From contig NC_039483.1 of the NCBI RefSeq assembly GCF_003590095.1, forward strand, positions 9,238,001 through 9,302,000: DNA of 64,000 nt. The letters are read 5' to 3'. Within the stretch, counting starts at the first letter, position 1. Every line of letters starts with the position of its first letter. The notes beneath the pieces were generated by a model. It did not search any database. It saw only the letters and a program-made list of their open reading frames with translations, and was not told where the DNA came from. Positions 1-12,872 of the stretch are shown in pieces. Source of the DNA: Trichoplusia ni. Lineage: Eukaryota > Arthropoda > Insecta > Lepidoptera > Noctuidae. The translations under genes and the position numbers were made by a program.

Positions 1-675
1 CGTGGATACCGCACAGTATCTTGCGACGCCGCGTGCCTTTTGGCAGGAACCCTCCCGTGGGACCTGGAGGCTAGGGTCCTTTCTAGCGCCTATGAGTGGC
101 GTCAGGAGCACCTTAGCTATGGTGAAAGACCTTCTCAGCAGGCTATCAAGGTCTTAATGAGGGAACTCCACGATGCCTTTTTGGACGTGTGGTCGGCTAG
201 GCTAACATGTCCCGGAGCTGGTCTTAGGACCGTAGAAGCTATTCGACCTGCACTCCGGGAGTGGTACTACAGACAACACGGGTCCCTGACGTTTCGGATG
301 ACACAGGTACTGACCGGGCATGGATGCTTTGGAAGGTACCTGTTTCGCATACCACAAAAAGAGCCAACCCCCGGTTGTCACCACTGTAGCAGCAGCGAGG
401 ACACGGCGCAGCACACCCTCGAGGAATGTCCTGCTTGGGCTGAGCAGCGTCGGGCACTTGCTGTTGCCATTGGTCGGGATATGTCGCTCTCAGCCGTAGT
501 TGCCTCTATGAGTTCGAGCGAAGATTCTTGGCGCGCCGTCATGGATTTTTGCGAAGAAGTGATGGCGCTCAAAGAGAGCGCAGAGAGAACACGAGAGAGA
601 AGTGACAATCCTCTACGCGCACGACGAGCAAGGGGCAGAAGAAGGGCACAATTTGCCCTTCTCCAGCCACCATGA
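1..675 (+). CDS. R1-clade non-LTR retrotransposon, C-terminal end of the EN/RT polyprotein (partial)
   Basis: The frame is open from the first base of the window and stops with TGA at 673-675, so this is the 3' end of a longer reading frame. The visible part covers the region after the reverse transcriptase. It carries RTVEAIRP, LTFRMTQVLTGHGCFGRYL and a CX2CX8HX4C zinc knuckle (CHHC...DTAQH...C), which are hallmarks of the C terminus of R1-clade LINEs in moths. An Arg-rich tail follows. The first ATG-like start is not meaningful because the frame continues upstream. The endonuclease and RT domains would lie left of the window, so whether the copy is full length is unknown. Recognition rests on family motifs remembered, not on a search. 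Confidence 0.85.
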   Translation, partial: RGYRTVSCDAACLLAGTLPWDLEARVLSSAYEWRQEHLSYGERPSQQAIKVLMRELHDAFLDVWSARLTCPGAGLRTVEAIRPALREWYYRQHGSLTFRMTQVLTGHGCFGRYLFRIPQKEPTPGCHHCSSSEDTAQHTLEECPAWAEQRRALAVAIGRDMSLSAVVASMSSSEDSWRAVMDFCEEVMALKESAERTRERSDNPLRARRARGRRRAQFALLQPP

Positions 676-990
676 TTAGCCTCGGACAGCAGTCTTGGGG
701 ACGACTGCTGTACTGTACCTAGGCAAGGACGGCGCGCGCGATGCTTCAGCGCGCCTCTTAAAGCGATGAGGAAGACACTGCTCTTCCTCTCAATGATGAT
801 GCAGCTCTTTTAGGAGCTCCCATGTCGGGGTTCGCGGTAGACTGCGAAAGCGTTCCCGCTTGGCCCCCGACAAAAGGAAGCGGGAAGCATTCCAGTGGTT
901 TTAGCCGGTAGGAGTCCGGCACACCCCTTCGCCTTCCCCAGGGCGAAGGATGTCCATGAGGATTTCCACTGGACAAAAAAAAAAAAAAAA
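676..990 (+). mobile_element. 3' UTR and poly(A) tail of the R1-clade LINE
   Basis: The untranslated tail follows the stop codon of the retrotransposon ORF and ends in 16 A residues at 975-990, the genomic poly(A) of a target-primed insertion. Two perfect stems are visible: 686-694 pairs with 703-711, and 731-737 pairs with 749-755 (GGCGCGC/GCGCGCC). Such stem-loops in LINE 3' UTRs can be bound by the element's own reverse transcriptase. The flank beyond 990 is AT-rich and does not look like 28S rDNA, so this is not an rDNA-resident R1 copy at its usual site. Confidence 0.8.
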
Positions 991-2894
991 GGATCATTTT
1001 CGTACATCGAAATATAACACTGTTTACAGTAAATTGAAAATGTAAAAACAGTTTTATCAACCCGCATGAAGACACTATTTACACTATTTTCGACGATTAC
1101 TTGCTTATAGAGCGTAAAATACGAATGAAATATAAATACTCGAAACACACCTTCATATAGTGAACACACAAGAGCATAATGTACTAACGGTATTTTTTTG
1201 AGGTAACGGCTTTTTTCACCTGCAGTCATACCAGTGCCAAGCGATGGGATATTGTAATTTGTCCTTTAAAATAGATATTTAAAGAGGAAATATCTCTTAA
1301 CCAAAAAGTCTTAAAAAATATAGTGTTCTTGGCTTTTTTTATGTAAAGATAAGATGTACCTAATTCTTTTAGCATTACAAATTTTAAATGTAATTTGATT
1401 GGTTACCAAAATGTTTGAAAATAAGTATTTTAATGTATTTTTCGTAGTCTACCAGACGGCCCACCACACGACACAATAAAACCATCTGCAGAGCAATGTA
1501 CTTTTATTTAATTAAGAGTTTGTCCTCCAAACTCGTCTAATAGCATTCTTTGTAGTTCTCAATGATATAGACCACCTACATAAGTAATGAATCAAGTAAT
1601 AAGCAAGACAGTAGAAAAAAGTGAAATATTATTAAAAAACTATACTCTTTTTGCCCGAAAATTGGCCCAAATTGTACATTAGCAGTACCCGTATAGTAGG
1701 TACATTATTAATTATATTTGCTTTTTTTTAATTGCGAATGCCACTGAAAGAAAAATTAGTCTCGATTTGTAAACGTCGTCACTATTTAAATTTAAATGAA
1801 AACAACCTTCGAAAACAAACTAACGACGAAACGTATTCGATAATTTCTCTACATGCAAAGATGGCACGTATCGTACAAAATACAATTCAAATATAAACCT
1901 TCTTGAATTAATTAACGTGAGTAGTTTCCTTTCACTTGGTAAAGTAGATCAGAGTGTAGGTCGTTTATCTTGGACGCAGTTTATATAGACATTAGCGCTA
2001 ACACGACGAGATAAGGACTTATCAGCGATTGGTCGGCGCTTCACCGTAAATAGCTCTGATTCGCTCTCTGCGAGACTGACAATGACGTTGGATACTTTTA
2101 GTAGTGCGTAGAAAAATTAAAAAAGCAAAGCACCTGTTTAGACACTTTGTTACCGCTCCCCTTTGTCACCGTTGGCTTTTCAAATTCAAAGCAAAGTATA
2201 GATTTGTGACTTGTACACTCATTCTTAAGAGTTATGTGGAGGGTGAGGCAAATACCATTACATGACACAAAGTTTGTGAAATACAAAAATGTTGACATCC
2301 AAATTTACTAATAGCGTACTAAATCTTGACAAGATAAATATAAAAAAAAATGAAGGACAAAATCTTAACATAAATTATTATCATTTTTTTTTTTGTAAAT
2401 GTTAGCCAGTAGTCAACCTTCCTTATAAAGGCAAAAAAAAGGCAATTTTTTGTGATCAGTTTCGTTTCTATTTTTAAAGCATGGTGACAGACAATGGTGC
2501 CGCAATAAAAACTGTAACGTTTTTTTTAATATGAAGTCATTATGATAATAATAAAATAGGCAAACAATTTCCTTAACACTTTAACACACTACAACAATTA
2601 CCAGTTGCGTCAGTTTTATCCCCATTGACAGCGCACGTCACGAATATATTGAATCTAAGTATTTACCCGACGGAAGCAAATGTGGAAAATGCTTTTAGAA
2701 AACAAAACAAATGACTCGAGATAAGAACAGTGACTAACTTGTCTTCCAATATAAGCTGTGTACAATGTCACTTGACACTAATTTATGTGGACGCGCTGCA
2801 TGACCGCCTACCACATCATTGGAACCAGTGACTATTTACTTGCATTATTAAGTGCCTGTTTCGCTCGTGTCTTCAAAAATAATAACATAATAAA
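991..2894. other. Upstream region of lipase 1; no gene seen
   Basis: AT-rich non-coding DNA between the LINE tail and the first lipase exon. The listed small ORFs here lack codon structure or known motifs. A pair of opposed GATA-type sites lies at 2009-2024. No other repeat family was recognised. Confidence 0.6.
2009..2024. promoter_or_regulatory. Opposed GATA-factor-like sites upstream of lipase 1
   Basis: AGATAAG at 2009-2015 is followed by CTTATCA at 2018-2024 (TGATAAG on the minus strand), about 870 bp before the lipase 1 start codon. In insects, GATA factors acting through TGATAAG drive midgut digestive-enzyme genes. A similar site sits about 200 bp upstream of lipase 2. The motif is short and would occur by chance in AT-rich DNA, so function is only inferred. 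Confidence 0.25.
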
Positions 2895-4655
2895 ATGAAA
2901 TTGTTATTGTTATTTATTTTATATTATATGCAGTGGATAGGGTCGTGGAGTAAAGGTGATTTTGAGAAATATGGACCTCTCAGTATTGCTTTGAAAATGG
3001 TTAAATGTGAGTATTTGATTTTTGTTGTTGACATTAAACAAAAAACGTGTTGTGATTAGCCAAAAATATTATAGTTATGTATGTTATTAGTTACGGTAAT
3101 CATGATAAAATTAACTGTTCGATGTAGTGTTTCATGATGTTGTTAATCGTCTATCTAAGCATTAAGTAGTGATTGTATCCGAAATCGGCTAGGAGTTCAT
3201 TATCATCATGTTACTTGTTTTAATTTTCGCCAACTTATTTTATTTAAACTTTCAATATTTTTCAATGAAGTAACTTAATTCAAGAGTATTTTCTGTGGTC
3301 GGCAAACTTTTTACACTAATTTATTTCTTTTACTTTTATGAATTTTCACAATGTTTTTAACTTCTGTTATAAAGTCGTATAGTTAGTATTATTTACACAA
3401 AATTGAGAAACATCTGTGCATTTCAATGTTAATGACATAGTTATACTGTCATGTGGAACAAATCAAACCAGCCTACACCATTGTTAAAATGATAAAATAT
3501 TTCTAAAGTATTTATTAATTACAGATGTCGTCGTTTTAATTAATGACTATCACAATCACATCACATGCTTTAAAGCCATTTAATGAGTTTTTAATTTTAA
3601 TGACTAGTGAATGAGTTGTCCAATTCTGGAATATTAGGGGAATTATCGATCCCTAGATCATCTTTCGACTACGCCCCAAAGTCCAATCGACTCATATTGA
3701 TTTATTACTTGCAGTTCACAAACAAATATTACATGTGTTTTCAGGTGATCACAACAGGGACCTTGATCTCGACGTTAGCGGTATCGAAGTGTACTTCTAC
3801 GACTATAAAAATGGCGACGTCCATTCCTTCCCTATTAACGAAGCAGCACATGGCATCCTGTCATTACCAAACTTGGATAAAGTCAAGAAAATCTTCATGT
3901 TTGTCGGAGGATTTAAGTCCAACATCAACAAGAATACGGAGAACCGTGTCAGGGAAACCTTCAAAAACTTTCCCAACAGCTACCTAATGATCGTAGATCA
4001 CTCACCCTACACTAACGACAATGATGGCAAGAAGAAAAGCTACGAAAGGTCCGTCAAATACGTCTACTACATTGGAAAGCAGTTGGCCCAAATGTTGGTC
4101 GGACTGTATCAAGGAGGCATCTCCCCAAAAACTATACACTGCATTGGCCACAGCTTAGGAAGCCAAATATTGGGCCATGTTGGAGAAAACTTCATCAAGG
4201 CAACAGGGCAGAAAATCTCAAGGATAACAGCATTGGATCCAGCTGGCCCATGTTTCTCCAACAGTTTGATTGAAGAACAAATTCGTGCTGGAGTAGCTGA
4301 CTATGTGGAAGTTTATCATTGCAATGCTGGAGGCTTGGGCACATCTAGCGTTTTAGGCGACGTAGACTTTTTCGTGAACAAAGGGCAGACGCAACCTAAC
4401 TGTGGAAAAACTTTGGTCCCGGGCATCCTGGAATCTTCCTTCTCTGCTAAATGCAACCATAGGACTTGTGTGATGATGTGGCTCGCGTCGGTGGCCAACC
4501 CCGACTGGTACCCCGCGTACAAATGCGATAAGTACAAGAACTTTAAGGTAGGCAAGTGTTCTAGGAATGATAGGACTACTGCCGGCTTCTGGAACCCTGG
4601 TAACGCGACTGGTGTTTATTACTTTTCAACAGAAGGATATAATTTTGAAAATTAG
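2895..4655 (+). CDS. Secreted neutral lipase, pancreatic-lipase-like family (lipase 1), two exons
   Basis: Predicted secreted triacylglycerol lipase or phospholipase A1-like enzyme of the insect neutral lipase family (340 aa). Coding exons are 2895-3006 and 3745-4655. The donor gtgagt at 3007 and the acceptor ttttcag join in phase 1 through a Cys codon (residue 38). Exon 1 encodes a hydrophobic signal peptide beginning MKLLLLFILYY. The lipase domain fills the rest. The nucleophile Ser174 is in GHSLG, Asp202 is in LDPAGPCFSN, and the probable triad His276 is in CNHRTC. Paired cysteines typical of secreted lipases are present. There is no C-terminal PLAT domain, as expected for insect members. 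The start was chosen because it supplies the signal peptide and matches the exon structure of the paralogue at 24480-29014. Substrate cannot be told from sequence. An AATAAA lies at 5206-5211. Confidence 0.9.
3007..3744 (+). other. Intron of lipase 1
   Basis: GT-AG intron of 738 bp, phase 1, AT-rich. It contains no recognised repeat. An overlapping ORF running from 3607 into exon 2 in another frame is a shadow of the exon. Confidence 0.8.
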
Positions 4656-5205
4656 TATTATTTGTGTACTGAATACTAGTCTTTAGCTCTATAAGAATTT
4701 GGACTATTTTTGAGAAACAATACTTTGTGATATTAAACATGTGCTTCCATAGTAATTATTTAATAGACGCGATCTCAATGGTTTGAATCTAGTTCGCTTA
4801 ATGCTTACTTCACTACTTAGTACATTTAATGGAATAGTATTTTTTTCCTTTTTAGTTTAATTTAAGCATTCGAGTCATTTCTTTGAACTGACTTTAGACA
4901 CCTTAAATTTGATTATATTTAGAATCTAGTTTGTTTATTGGGTACGTGATAATATACTGTTCAGGAGCCCTTTATGCGAAGAGAAATGCCGCTTTTCGCC
5001 GTTTATTGCACTGTCACACTTCAACAACGTTTTACCCGACTGCCAGGAGGGTTATGTGTTTAGCGCGTATCTTGTATGTATGTAATATTCTTTTATAATA
5101 TTACTTTAAGGCGTGATGGTAGACCCTCAGTATATTTCTGTGTTGTATTATTGTAAATTATGATCTACCTCCAAATATTATAAGTTATTTTACTTTGGAC
5201 TTAAA

Positions 5206-5211
5206 AATAAA
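5206..5211 (+). terminator. Candidate polyadenylation signal of lipase 1
   Basis: AATAAA occurs about 550 bp after the stop codon on the coding strand. The 3' UTR between 4656 and here is AT-rich and non-coding. An ATTAAA variant at about 4732 is an alternative closer signal. Confidence 0.45.
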
Positions 5212-6411
5212 TAAATCGAACAAAATGTCATGAGTTTTAGTGTTATTTTCATTGTTTTATCATTAGCATTCCTTTGATAACACGCCTTTGTCAACTATAA
5301 TACCATTGTAATATAACTATAAATGTTTGTAAGTCTCAGGTTAAGCGTGAAACACCATCATGATTCCTAGAAGGAATTCTGAAATACAAATAAAACAATA
5401 GAAATCTGTTTCACGATGTAACATCTGTTTCACAAAGACGTCACGAGAGACCGCGACGACGTGCTTCTGATGGTAAGAGCGTTTCACACGAACGTGTTAT
5501 AAACGCAACGACTTTCTAAAATATTTAATTTATTGAGATGATGGAAGATGATGAGTGGCTATTAACATCACTTGCTTATAAAAAGAGTACAGGCAAGTGA
5601 TGTCAAACGAGATTTTAAATCACTGTAGGTATCCTTTTCAGTTTTTTCGTTCATGAGATAAAATAAATAAGAAATACTCGGGGACTAAACAGTTCTTTTT
5701 TGTGAAATATCCTATTGCAATTTAGCTTTACTTTTTGAAACAATAGTAGAATGTATGATACTTTTATAATTAAAAAACACGGAGTTGTTGTTAAATCTTA
5801 AAAATAACTTACTTTGGTTGCTTTAGATGTTGTGAAACAATTTCTTACATTTCCAAGAAACGAAATGGTGACTAATTGAAGCCATAGCAATCAGATTTGA
5901 CACAGTTAGCACTTACAGTTACACAACACTGATTTCACTTGGATTTTTATTACGTTATGCATAAATATGAGATCATTGTTGTATTTTTAGTTATTGGCAA
6001 TGATCTAACTAGCACGTAGAACCAAATAGCACCGAATATATTAAACTTTTTTTAATTTCTCTCAAGCCTAGGCCACCTAGCCCCAAAATAAGCATACTTT
6101 GTACACATAAATAAATGAAATTCTCAACAAGGTACATATTCATTCTGTGTCCCCGTGTACACCTTTAAAAAGTGCCACGTATTTTCTCATCTTCCCTCCC
6201 GAGAATGAAAATTACAAAAAGATACAGAATGAAAATCACTTCTAAGTATCATTATTATTAAACTTGAAAAGTTACATGGCTAGTATCAATAGCGCCTTCG
6301 ACATAAATTATAGCAAGCTACAGATACAAAGTAATGCTGTAATCTTTCCACAATTATCGCGCAAAAATAACCCACACAATATAACGAAAAAACGAAAAAA
6401 AACAACTGTAA
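5212..6411. other. Intergenic, no gene seen
   Basis: AT-rich DNA downstream of lipase 1 with no recognised coding exon or intact repeat. Confidence 0.55.
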
Positions 6412-6697
6412 TCTATATACTCTATATACTAATATACTAATATATAAAGCTGAAGAGTTTGTTTGTTTGTTTGTTTGTTTGTTTGTACGCGCTAATCTCA
6501 GGAACTACTGGACCAAATTGAAAAATTATTTTTATGTTGAATAGACCATTCATCGAGGAAGGCTTTAGGCTATAAACCATCACGCTGCGACTTATAATAG
6601 CGAAAATTCAATGGAAAATGTGAAAAAAAAACAGGGCAGGTACAAATCATAACTTATATCTTCTACCCACGGGGATGAAGTCGCGGACAACAGCTAG
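6412..6697 (+). mobile_element. Lep1/Helitron-like non-autonomous element
   Basis: Starts near TCTATATACTAATA, contains (GTTT)n at about 6460-6485, then CGCGCTAATCTCAGGAAC, and ends GACAACAGCTAG|T at 6697. A TC start and a CTAG end without terminal inverted repeats, placed between A and T, are the signature of Helitron-type elements. The associated GTTT microsatellite is typical of the lepidopteran Lep1 group. A reverse copy with the same ends lies at 27887-28142. The exact left edge is uncertain because TCTATATACT is duplicated there. No coding capacity. Confidence 0.75.
6460..6485 (+). repeat. (GTTT)n microsatellite
   Basis: About six perfect tandem GTTT units inside the Lep1-like element; the reverse copy at 28107-28118 has about three, so the array length varies between copies. 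Confidence 0.85.
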
Positions 6698-9600
6698 TTC
6701 TATATACATAAAGTTTGTAATTTCGTATCGCAGCTTCCCTATCGTGTGAGCAGCACTAACATGCACTTAGCGCCTAGACGCGACAGCTACACACTACACT
6801 TTTCTTAAAGGAAAAGCTTTTGTTTAAAAAATGACATTATTTCTCTTTCGCGCCGGGAATGGACAGATTGCACTCCGTGTGATGCTGACAAGAATATTTT
6901 ATACTGCTATGAAAATATGCTAGCATCTGGTACTTTGAAGTATTATGGTAAAGCCGGTGTAGTGCAAGTAGGACCCGCAACACTACACAAGTAGGCTAAA
7001 GAAGGACAAATAGGTTTGATGACAAGTAAGTAAAATTAAATTTAAGGCTGTTTGTATCTCAAAATTATGAAAGTTACTACCGTTGCTTTCGTCAATCTTT
7101 ATTTGCGTTTTATAATTGTTGTTGTTGTAATAGTAACCGAAATATATGAGAAATTTTTACTTTACCAGCTATCACGGTGCCTATGAGCAAGCAAATCGTT
7201 TATTTGCATTTTAAATTAACTACTCTTTGTAAGGTCGACGTTATTTTACGGATTAACATAACTCATGAAACTTAAAATATTGCTATTACAACTTCTAAAA
7301 TTCTTTTCAAAATTGGTTCAGTAGTTCATAAGATTAACTCTTACATCATCACAAATATACCAACTTAACCTCTTTATTCATTAGTAAAGACCTGAAACAA
7401 ACTACATGACGGATTACATACAAAATCTTGAAGACTTATCTACAAAAAAGTCCCGTTTAATTGGTATAAACCGCTTTAGTGAATCATGCCCACTTTCCTT
7501 ATCGGCCGGGGAAATCCTGCTCCCTGCAATTGAGAGTATCACGCGACAGTTTACACCTACAACAGGAAATAGGTATCCCCGTTACAGGAAGGAAAAGTAC
7601 AAGGTAAAATGATCTGGGTGATGGTTGATTTGTCTTGTGTAAACAAATATGAGAAGGTGTGAAGAAAGTCGAATAAGTCTTCATAATACCTAACAGTTTT
7701 GTGTTGGGAAGACTAAAGACATGTATTTTTTTTTAATTGCTTATTCTATTAGTCTCACTGCAGGCCAAAGGCAAAAGGTATTCGTGTATAATTATATCCT
7801 AGTTAATGGGAAATCACCACTGGTAACGTAACAATGTAAAGAACCCTTTCCAAAAAGTCCGGCTAAAGACAATTTACAAACCGGTTTGATTAAATTATTA
7901 TGAAGAAGAAAAAGTCAAACTCTCATAAAAGCTACACTTAATATTTTATCAAACTCAACGAATTAATAATCTAATTTCCTGTACGAAAGATCGTTCAACA
8001 ACAAATTTCAATCAAATCCCTGTTCAAAGGGAATCTATTTTTAAGCACAAGAAAGTAAACTGGACGTCCGAAACTATTTAAATTGTCTGAACTCCGGCAC
8101 AAAGCAAACAACAAATATTCAAGTGTAGCCAATATCTGGAGCTTATACATGCGTACTCACTGGAGGTAGGAACTATGTGGGGAATTTAATGGAATAACTG
8201 GAAGCCGGGTAAGGGGTCGTCCTTACAGATCTTTGATACATCTTTGGTACTCACAAAATCAATGTACACTTTCAAATAATCCGGTCAAGTGAAACGATGA
8301 AATGATTTATTCTGCAAATAGGATAAAAACGTCTATCCGTCTGTCACATCACATCCCATCAAGAGAATTACGAGTATTGACCTTCGTGGTTGTTACAGCA
8401 TCAATACAAATACATCTTCAGTGAAAAGTTTGTTGGTAAAGCGAATGGCAAATGCAGCTAGAAGTCGCAGGTTCGCGTCCTGTCTGAGGTTTGAAATTTT
8501 TCATCGTGTGTTTGTATTTAATTCAAATACTATCCAAATTGAAGCATTTTCTACGTGTATAAGAAAGATAAAAATTAACACGACAGTGGAGATAACGGAT
8601 CCTTAGCGATAGGGTTTTGGACCCTTTGGACTTTAAACTATAGAAATGATAAGAGTGTGAACACCGGTTAAGTAATCAGGGCTCATGATGCAAGGAAATG
8701 CCTAAACTTTATCCCCAGAACTGTAGAAGAATGAGGAAACCATTTTAGTAAACAGAAGATGTAAGTTTAAGACTTGAAAATGAAGTGTACAAGGATTCAC
8801 GGAATAGTTTACAAGTATCCAATACAAAGCCTCGTGTGCATGAGAACAGTTTCTGTACTATGAACAGAATAGTTATTGTTTTGAAAGAGATAGTGAGCTC
8901 TGCTTCAGTTAGTGACGTCATGCTTCCACTAAGTGAACACCAGAAGAGTGCTATTGGTCACCACAGAAAAACCATCAGTTCGAACCCCGCGCAGTACAAG
9001 CGTATGTCTGTGTGATTAATGAATACGTGTCCTAAGTCTGGGTGTCTTGTGCATAAGACTTGAACGTTTGTGAGCCATTATATTATTTTTATTAAGAAAA
9101 TTTTCTTCTGATGTCTCATATATGAACATGTTGAATTATGTTACGTGTTTCGATAGGTGTAAAGTCACTTCTGTGTAGTCAAACTTATTACTTCCTTAAA
9201 AAAAGGTCTACTCTCAAGACAATTTTACGTTTCCATACAAGATAAATGGCTGATCAAAACTGACTTTTAGGAGATTTCAAATATAACTAGGGATTGCCCA
9301 ACTGTCTTACAAAATTATTATAATTCCAGCCTGTTACCTCCATCTCTTTTCTCAGAAACATGAAGGAGGGAAAATGAACGACTTGTCCATAAAAATATTA
9401 ATGCCAAGTCATTATAGGTATCACAAAACTGCTAAATTTTCTTTGAATATTTTCCTTGTATCATAAGGTAACTGGTACTAAAAATAAATTGTCTTGTAGT
9501 TTGGTTTAAGCTAGAACTAGGTAATTATATGTTGATTTCTTAGTTCATTAGTTCATTTAATTTAAATAAAGCCGCTAAAGTGCGTTTGTAGGTAGTAGTG

Positions 9601-11894
9601 TTGTTTCAGTATAATAACAGCATTATTATGTCTGTTGCAATAGCTATAAGCTATTACACTATACTACATTACAACTATAACTTATAATAATTTCTAGATT
9701 TCCTTGCCCAGACGACAGAAACGATTTTTTCTATGTCACTTTATTGTATTTTACATAACATTCTGCTAGCCAGATAAGCTCTTAAAAAAAATCGATGAGT
9801 TTTGTATTGAAGTGTAGATATAATATACTACTCCCGATTTACACTTATTTTTGGTATGGTGGCGGAATCCTTATGAACCCATCTCCTCGAAGGAAGGAGT
9901 GAGTAGAGACTCGTAGTGACTAAATCTGAACCGCCGTGTTACGTCTCCCGACTTTTGGAACTATGTGATGAATTGCAACGCCATTGCCAGGCAATGACCA
10001 GATATAAATATAATAAAATATAAATATAATAAAATATAAATATTGTACAAGTTGCAATACATTGCCGACGAAGATATATTACTTTTAATACTAGAACTGT
10101 GCGACTCCGCAGTGTTTCGACTCATACGATACCGTCACGGGGTTTTCTATGCTTCGCTTATGTTAACGTTTGCCACATTTTATAAAATAGATTTGAGTTT
10201 CTGATTGAAGTTTCGTCGCCTTTGCAGGTATTATATGCTCGGAAAGACTTACGTCATAAGAGATCCGATTTTAAATAGTTGATGTTCGACGTATTACATT
10301 TGTGCCAACTGCGAAACCGGTTTAGTGCGAGTCTTCTAATCTGTTTTGGAAAGTTTCGAACAATTAGACTGATGATGATTATGAAGCTGTAGGATGGGTG
10401 AAGAACTTCCACAACCAAATCATGAACTTTCGTTGCTCAAACTTCACTTGAATGTTACTTTTTGTTGTTAAACTTGACTACCTATTACCGTTCTCGAGGT
10501 ACAGCCTGGTGACAGATGCATAACGGATACACGAATTGTCACATTATGTTATTAGCCACTGAGAAACAAAACCCCAAAAATTCATCATTCATTTATTTAT
10601 TTTTCAGTTCCATAAATAGGTATTTCCCAATTTACTTAATTTCTTAATTCAATATGCTGGTCTACAAAGGCAGCAGAAACGTTAAATGGTTCAAGTAAAA
10701 CATAAAGGTTAATTATATTTTTCTTCTAAAAGCACTCTATTCGCTTTTTAATAGGCATTTCTTTCATTAACTAAAAGGAAAATAAAATTTTATGGCTGTC
10801 TTACTAACGCTCCGTTGTTTTGCTCGTAATTAAGGTGGGTTTCTTAATTAATATCATCATTAAGGGGCAGTTCTATGGAGCTGGATATTAAGGAGGCGTT
10901 GTGCGGTGTTAAGATGACATAAAAGTTGATCAAATATCCGGGGGCGGTAATACGTAGATGACAATTGCAAATTGGCAATTAAATATAAGTAGTATACAAA
11001 ATCTTTTTTTTCAAGAAGTTTAATAAAATAAATGCATACATGATCGCTGATTGATACCTGTTTATAACTTTCAAATTGTCCTTATTAAATTCGTAATAAG
11101 AAATTTGGTGAGACGGATTAGTTAACCCTACTAGTTTCGAAACCAAAATGGAGTATTAAAAAATAATGAATAAGAAAGGTTTCCAAAAACATTCAATTCA
11201 CACGCACAAATACATCCCTACTCGGGGATCAAACCCGTGGTGACCTCAACCGACGTGGTTTCTTTTAAAACGAAACTTGAGTTAGTTTGACTAATGGCCG
11301 TCGTTAATTACGTTTCATCAATTAAAACATCAAAGATTTTCTTTACAAAATAATTAATAAGGTTATAAGAAATTAAAAAAGCTTTCATAAAAACATCGCC
11401 CAAAAAATCCAATTCTAATGACTTTTTTAGGTCAATCTTTACGACTTAAACACGGTGTTATGAAAACAATATTTTTACGTAATAGTCTGTTAAAGTACAA
11501 GGTGGCTATTACCACCTTTTAGAATAATACCGTTGACGCTGTGTGAGAGAGATGGCACTCTACGACTTATATGCGCTATCTAACTCCCACACCTGCCACA
11601 ATCATACTTTAGTTTCCGTGTATCCTTGTAAATGGGTGTTTCTTAATAAATAACGTTTAATGTCCTTATGCTGGCTTTAAGGTGCTCATTCGTTGTAATT
11701 ATGTTACGTTTGCCTTAAGACTACGTAATTGTCCCGTCGCTGTTCACTGTGAGTACTTACAATATTATTGTAATAAAGAAATGCATTTTAACTGAGGTAA
11801 ATCTGTCTATAAAATATACAAATAATGTTAGGAAATTAAGTTAGGTAAAAACTAAACAAAACTATATTTTTCACATTTTTCATTTACGAAAGAC
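6698..11894. other. Intergenic stretch with decayed tRNA-SINE fragments
   Basis: No supported gene. Two places carry pol III B-box-like sequence. Around 8436-8490 there is GGTTCGCGTCC, preceded by A-box-like TTGGTAAAGCGA. Around 8890-9060 there is CAGTTCGAACCCCGCG followed by a tail (GTCCTAAGTCTGGGTGTCTTG) similar to 28395-28435. Both look like decayed SINE copies. A short AT-rich tandem run (ATAAAATATAAAT) lies at about 9998-10040. The remaining sequence is unassigned. Confidence 0.45.
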
Positions 11895-11956
11895 GTTTTT
11901 TAGGGTTCCGTACCTCAAAAGGAAAAAACGGAACCCTTATAGGATCACTTTGTTGT

Positions 11957-12003
11957 CCGTCTAGCCGTCCGTCCGTCTGTCCGTCCGTCCGTCCGTCCGT
12001 CTG
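11957..12003 (+). repeat. GTCC/GTCT microsatellite
   Basis: Tandem GTCC units with GTCT variants near the left end of the 11.9-13.0 kb repeat. Confidence 0.85.
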
Positions 12004-12025
12004 TCAAGACCCTTTTTCTCGGGAA

Positions 12026-12870
12026 CGCGTGGAGGTATGAAGCTGAAATTTATATCAATTACTCAGGTCTACTGTCCCTTGAAGCTGTGAAAAAATCAAA
12101 CTTCTAAGCCAACGCAGTCAAAAGATACAGCCGTTTATGCCGCAAATTTTCGACACTTGCAAGGGAATCAAAACCTACAGGGTGCTTCCCGTGAACTCAG
12201 AATCTTGAAATTTGGTACGAAGCAACGTCTTATACCATAGATAAAGGAAAAATTACAAAAACCATAAATTTTTAGTTACATCACATAATATTTTTTTTTT
12301 TTAATAATTTTAAACTTACTACCTATTTCCTCATAAACGCGTAGAGGTATTAAATTGAAATTCATACCAAATACTCAGGTCTATAATACCTTTAAGCTGT
12401 AACAAAATCAAACTTCTATGTCAACGCAATCAAAAGAAACAGCAATTTAAGCTGCATATTTTGAAACTCGCAAATACTCGCAAGGGAATCAAAACCTAAA
12501 GGGTACTTCCAGTCGACCTAGAATCTTGAAATTTGCGACGAAGCAACGTTTTATAGCACACATAAAGGAAAAATTCCGAAAACCTTAAATTTTTAGTTAC
12601 ATCACATAATAATTTTTTTTTTAATAATTTTAAACTTACTACCTATTTCCTCATAAACGCGTAGAGGTATTAAATTGAAATTCATACCAAATACTCAGGT
12701 CTATAATACCTTTAAGCTGTAACAAAATCAAACTTCTATGTCAACGCAATCAAAAGAAACAGCAATTTAAGCTGCATATTTTGAAACGCGCGAGTACTCG
12801 CAAGGGAATCAAAACCTAAAGGGTACTTCCAGTCGACCTAGAATCTTGAAATTTGGCATGAAGCAACGTT
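12026..12870 (+). repeat. Three tandem units of 312-320 bp
   Basis: The phrase CGCG(T)(A/G)GAGGTAT recurs at 12026, 12338 and 12658. It is followed each time by the same order of blocks: ACTCAGGTCTA, AAATCAAACTTCTA, GGGAATCAAAACCTA, AGAATCTTGAAATTTG. Units 2 and 3 are nearly identical, while unit 1 is diverged, so the 2-3 duplication is younger. Confidence 0.85.
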
Positions 12871-12872
12871 TT

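Noticed and set aside
3607..3987. 126-codon ORF overlapping lipase exon 2
   Set aside because: It runs out of frame over the catalytic exon and the splice acceptor; it is a shadow of the lipase gene.
8421..8606. Small protein-coding ORF or tRNA around 8440-8490
   Set aside because: The ORF has no motif and spans a B-box-like sequence; the tRNA fold is incomplete. A decayed SINE explains it better.
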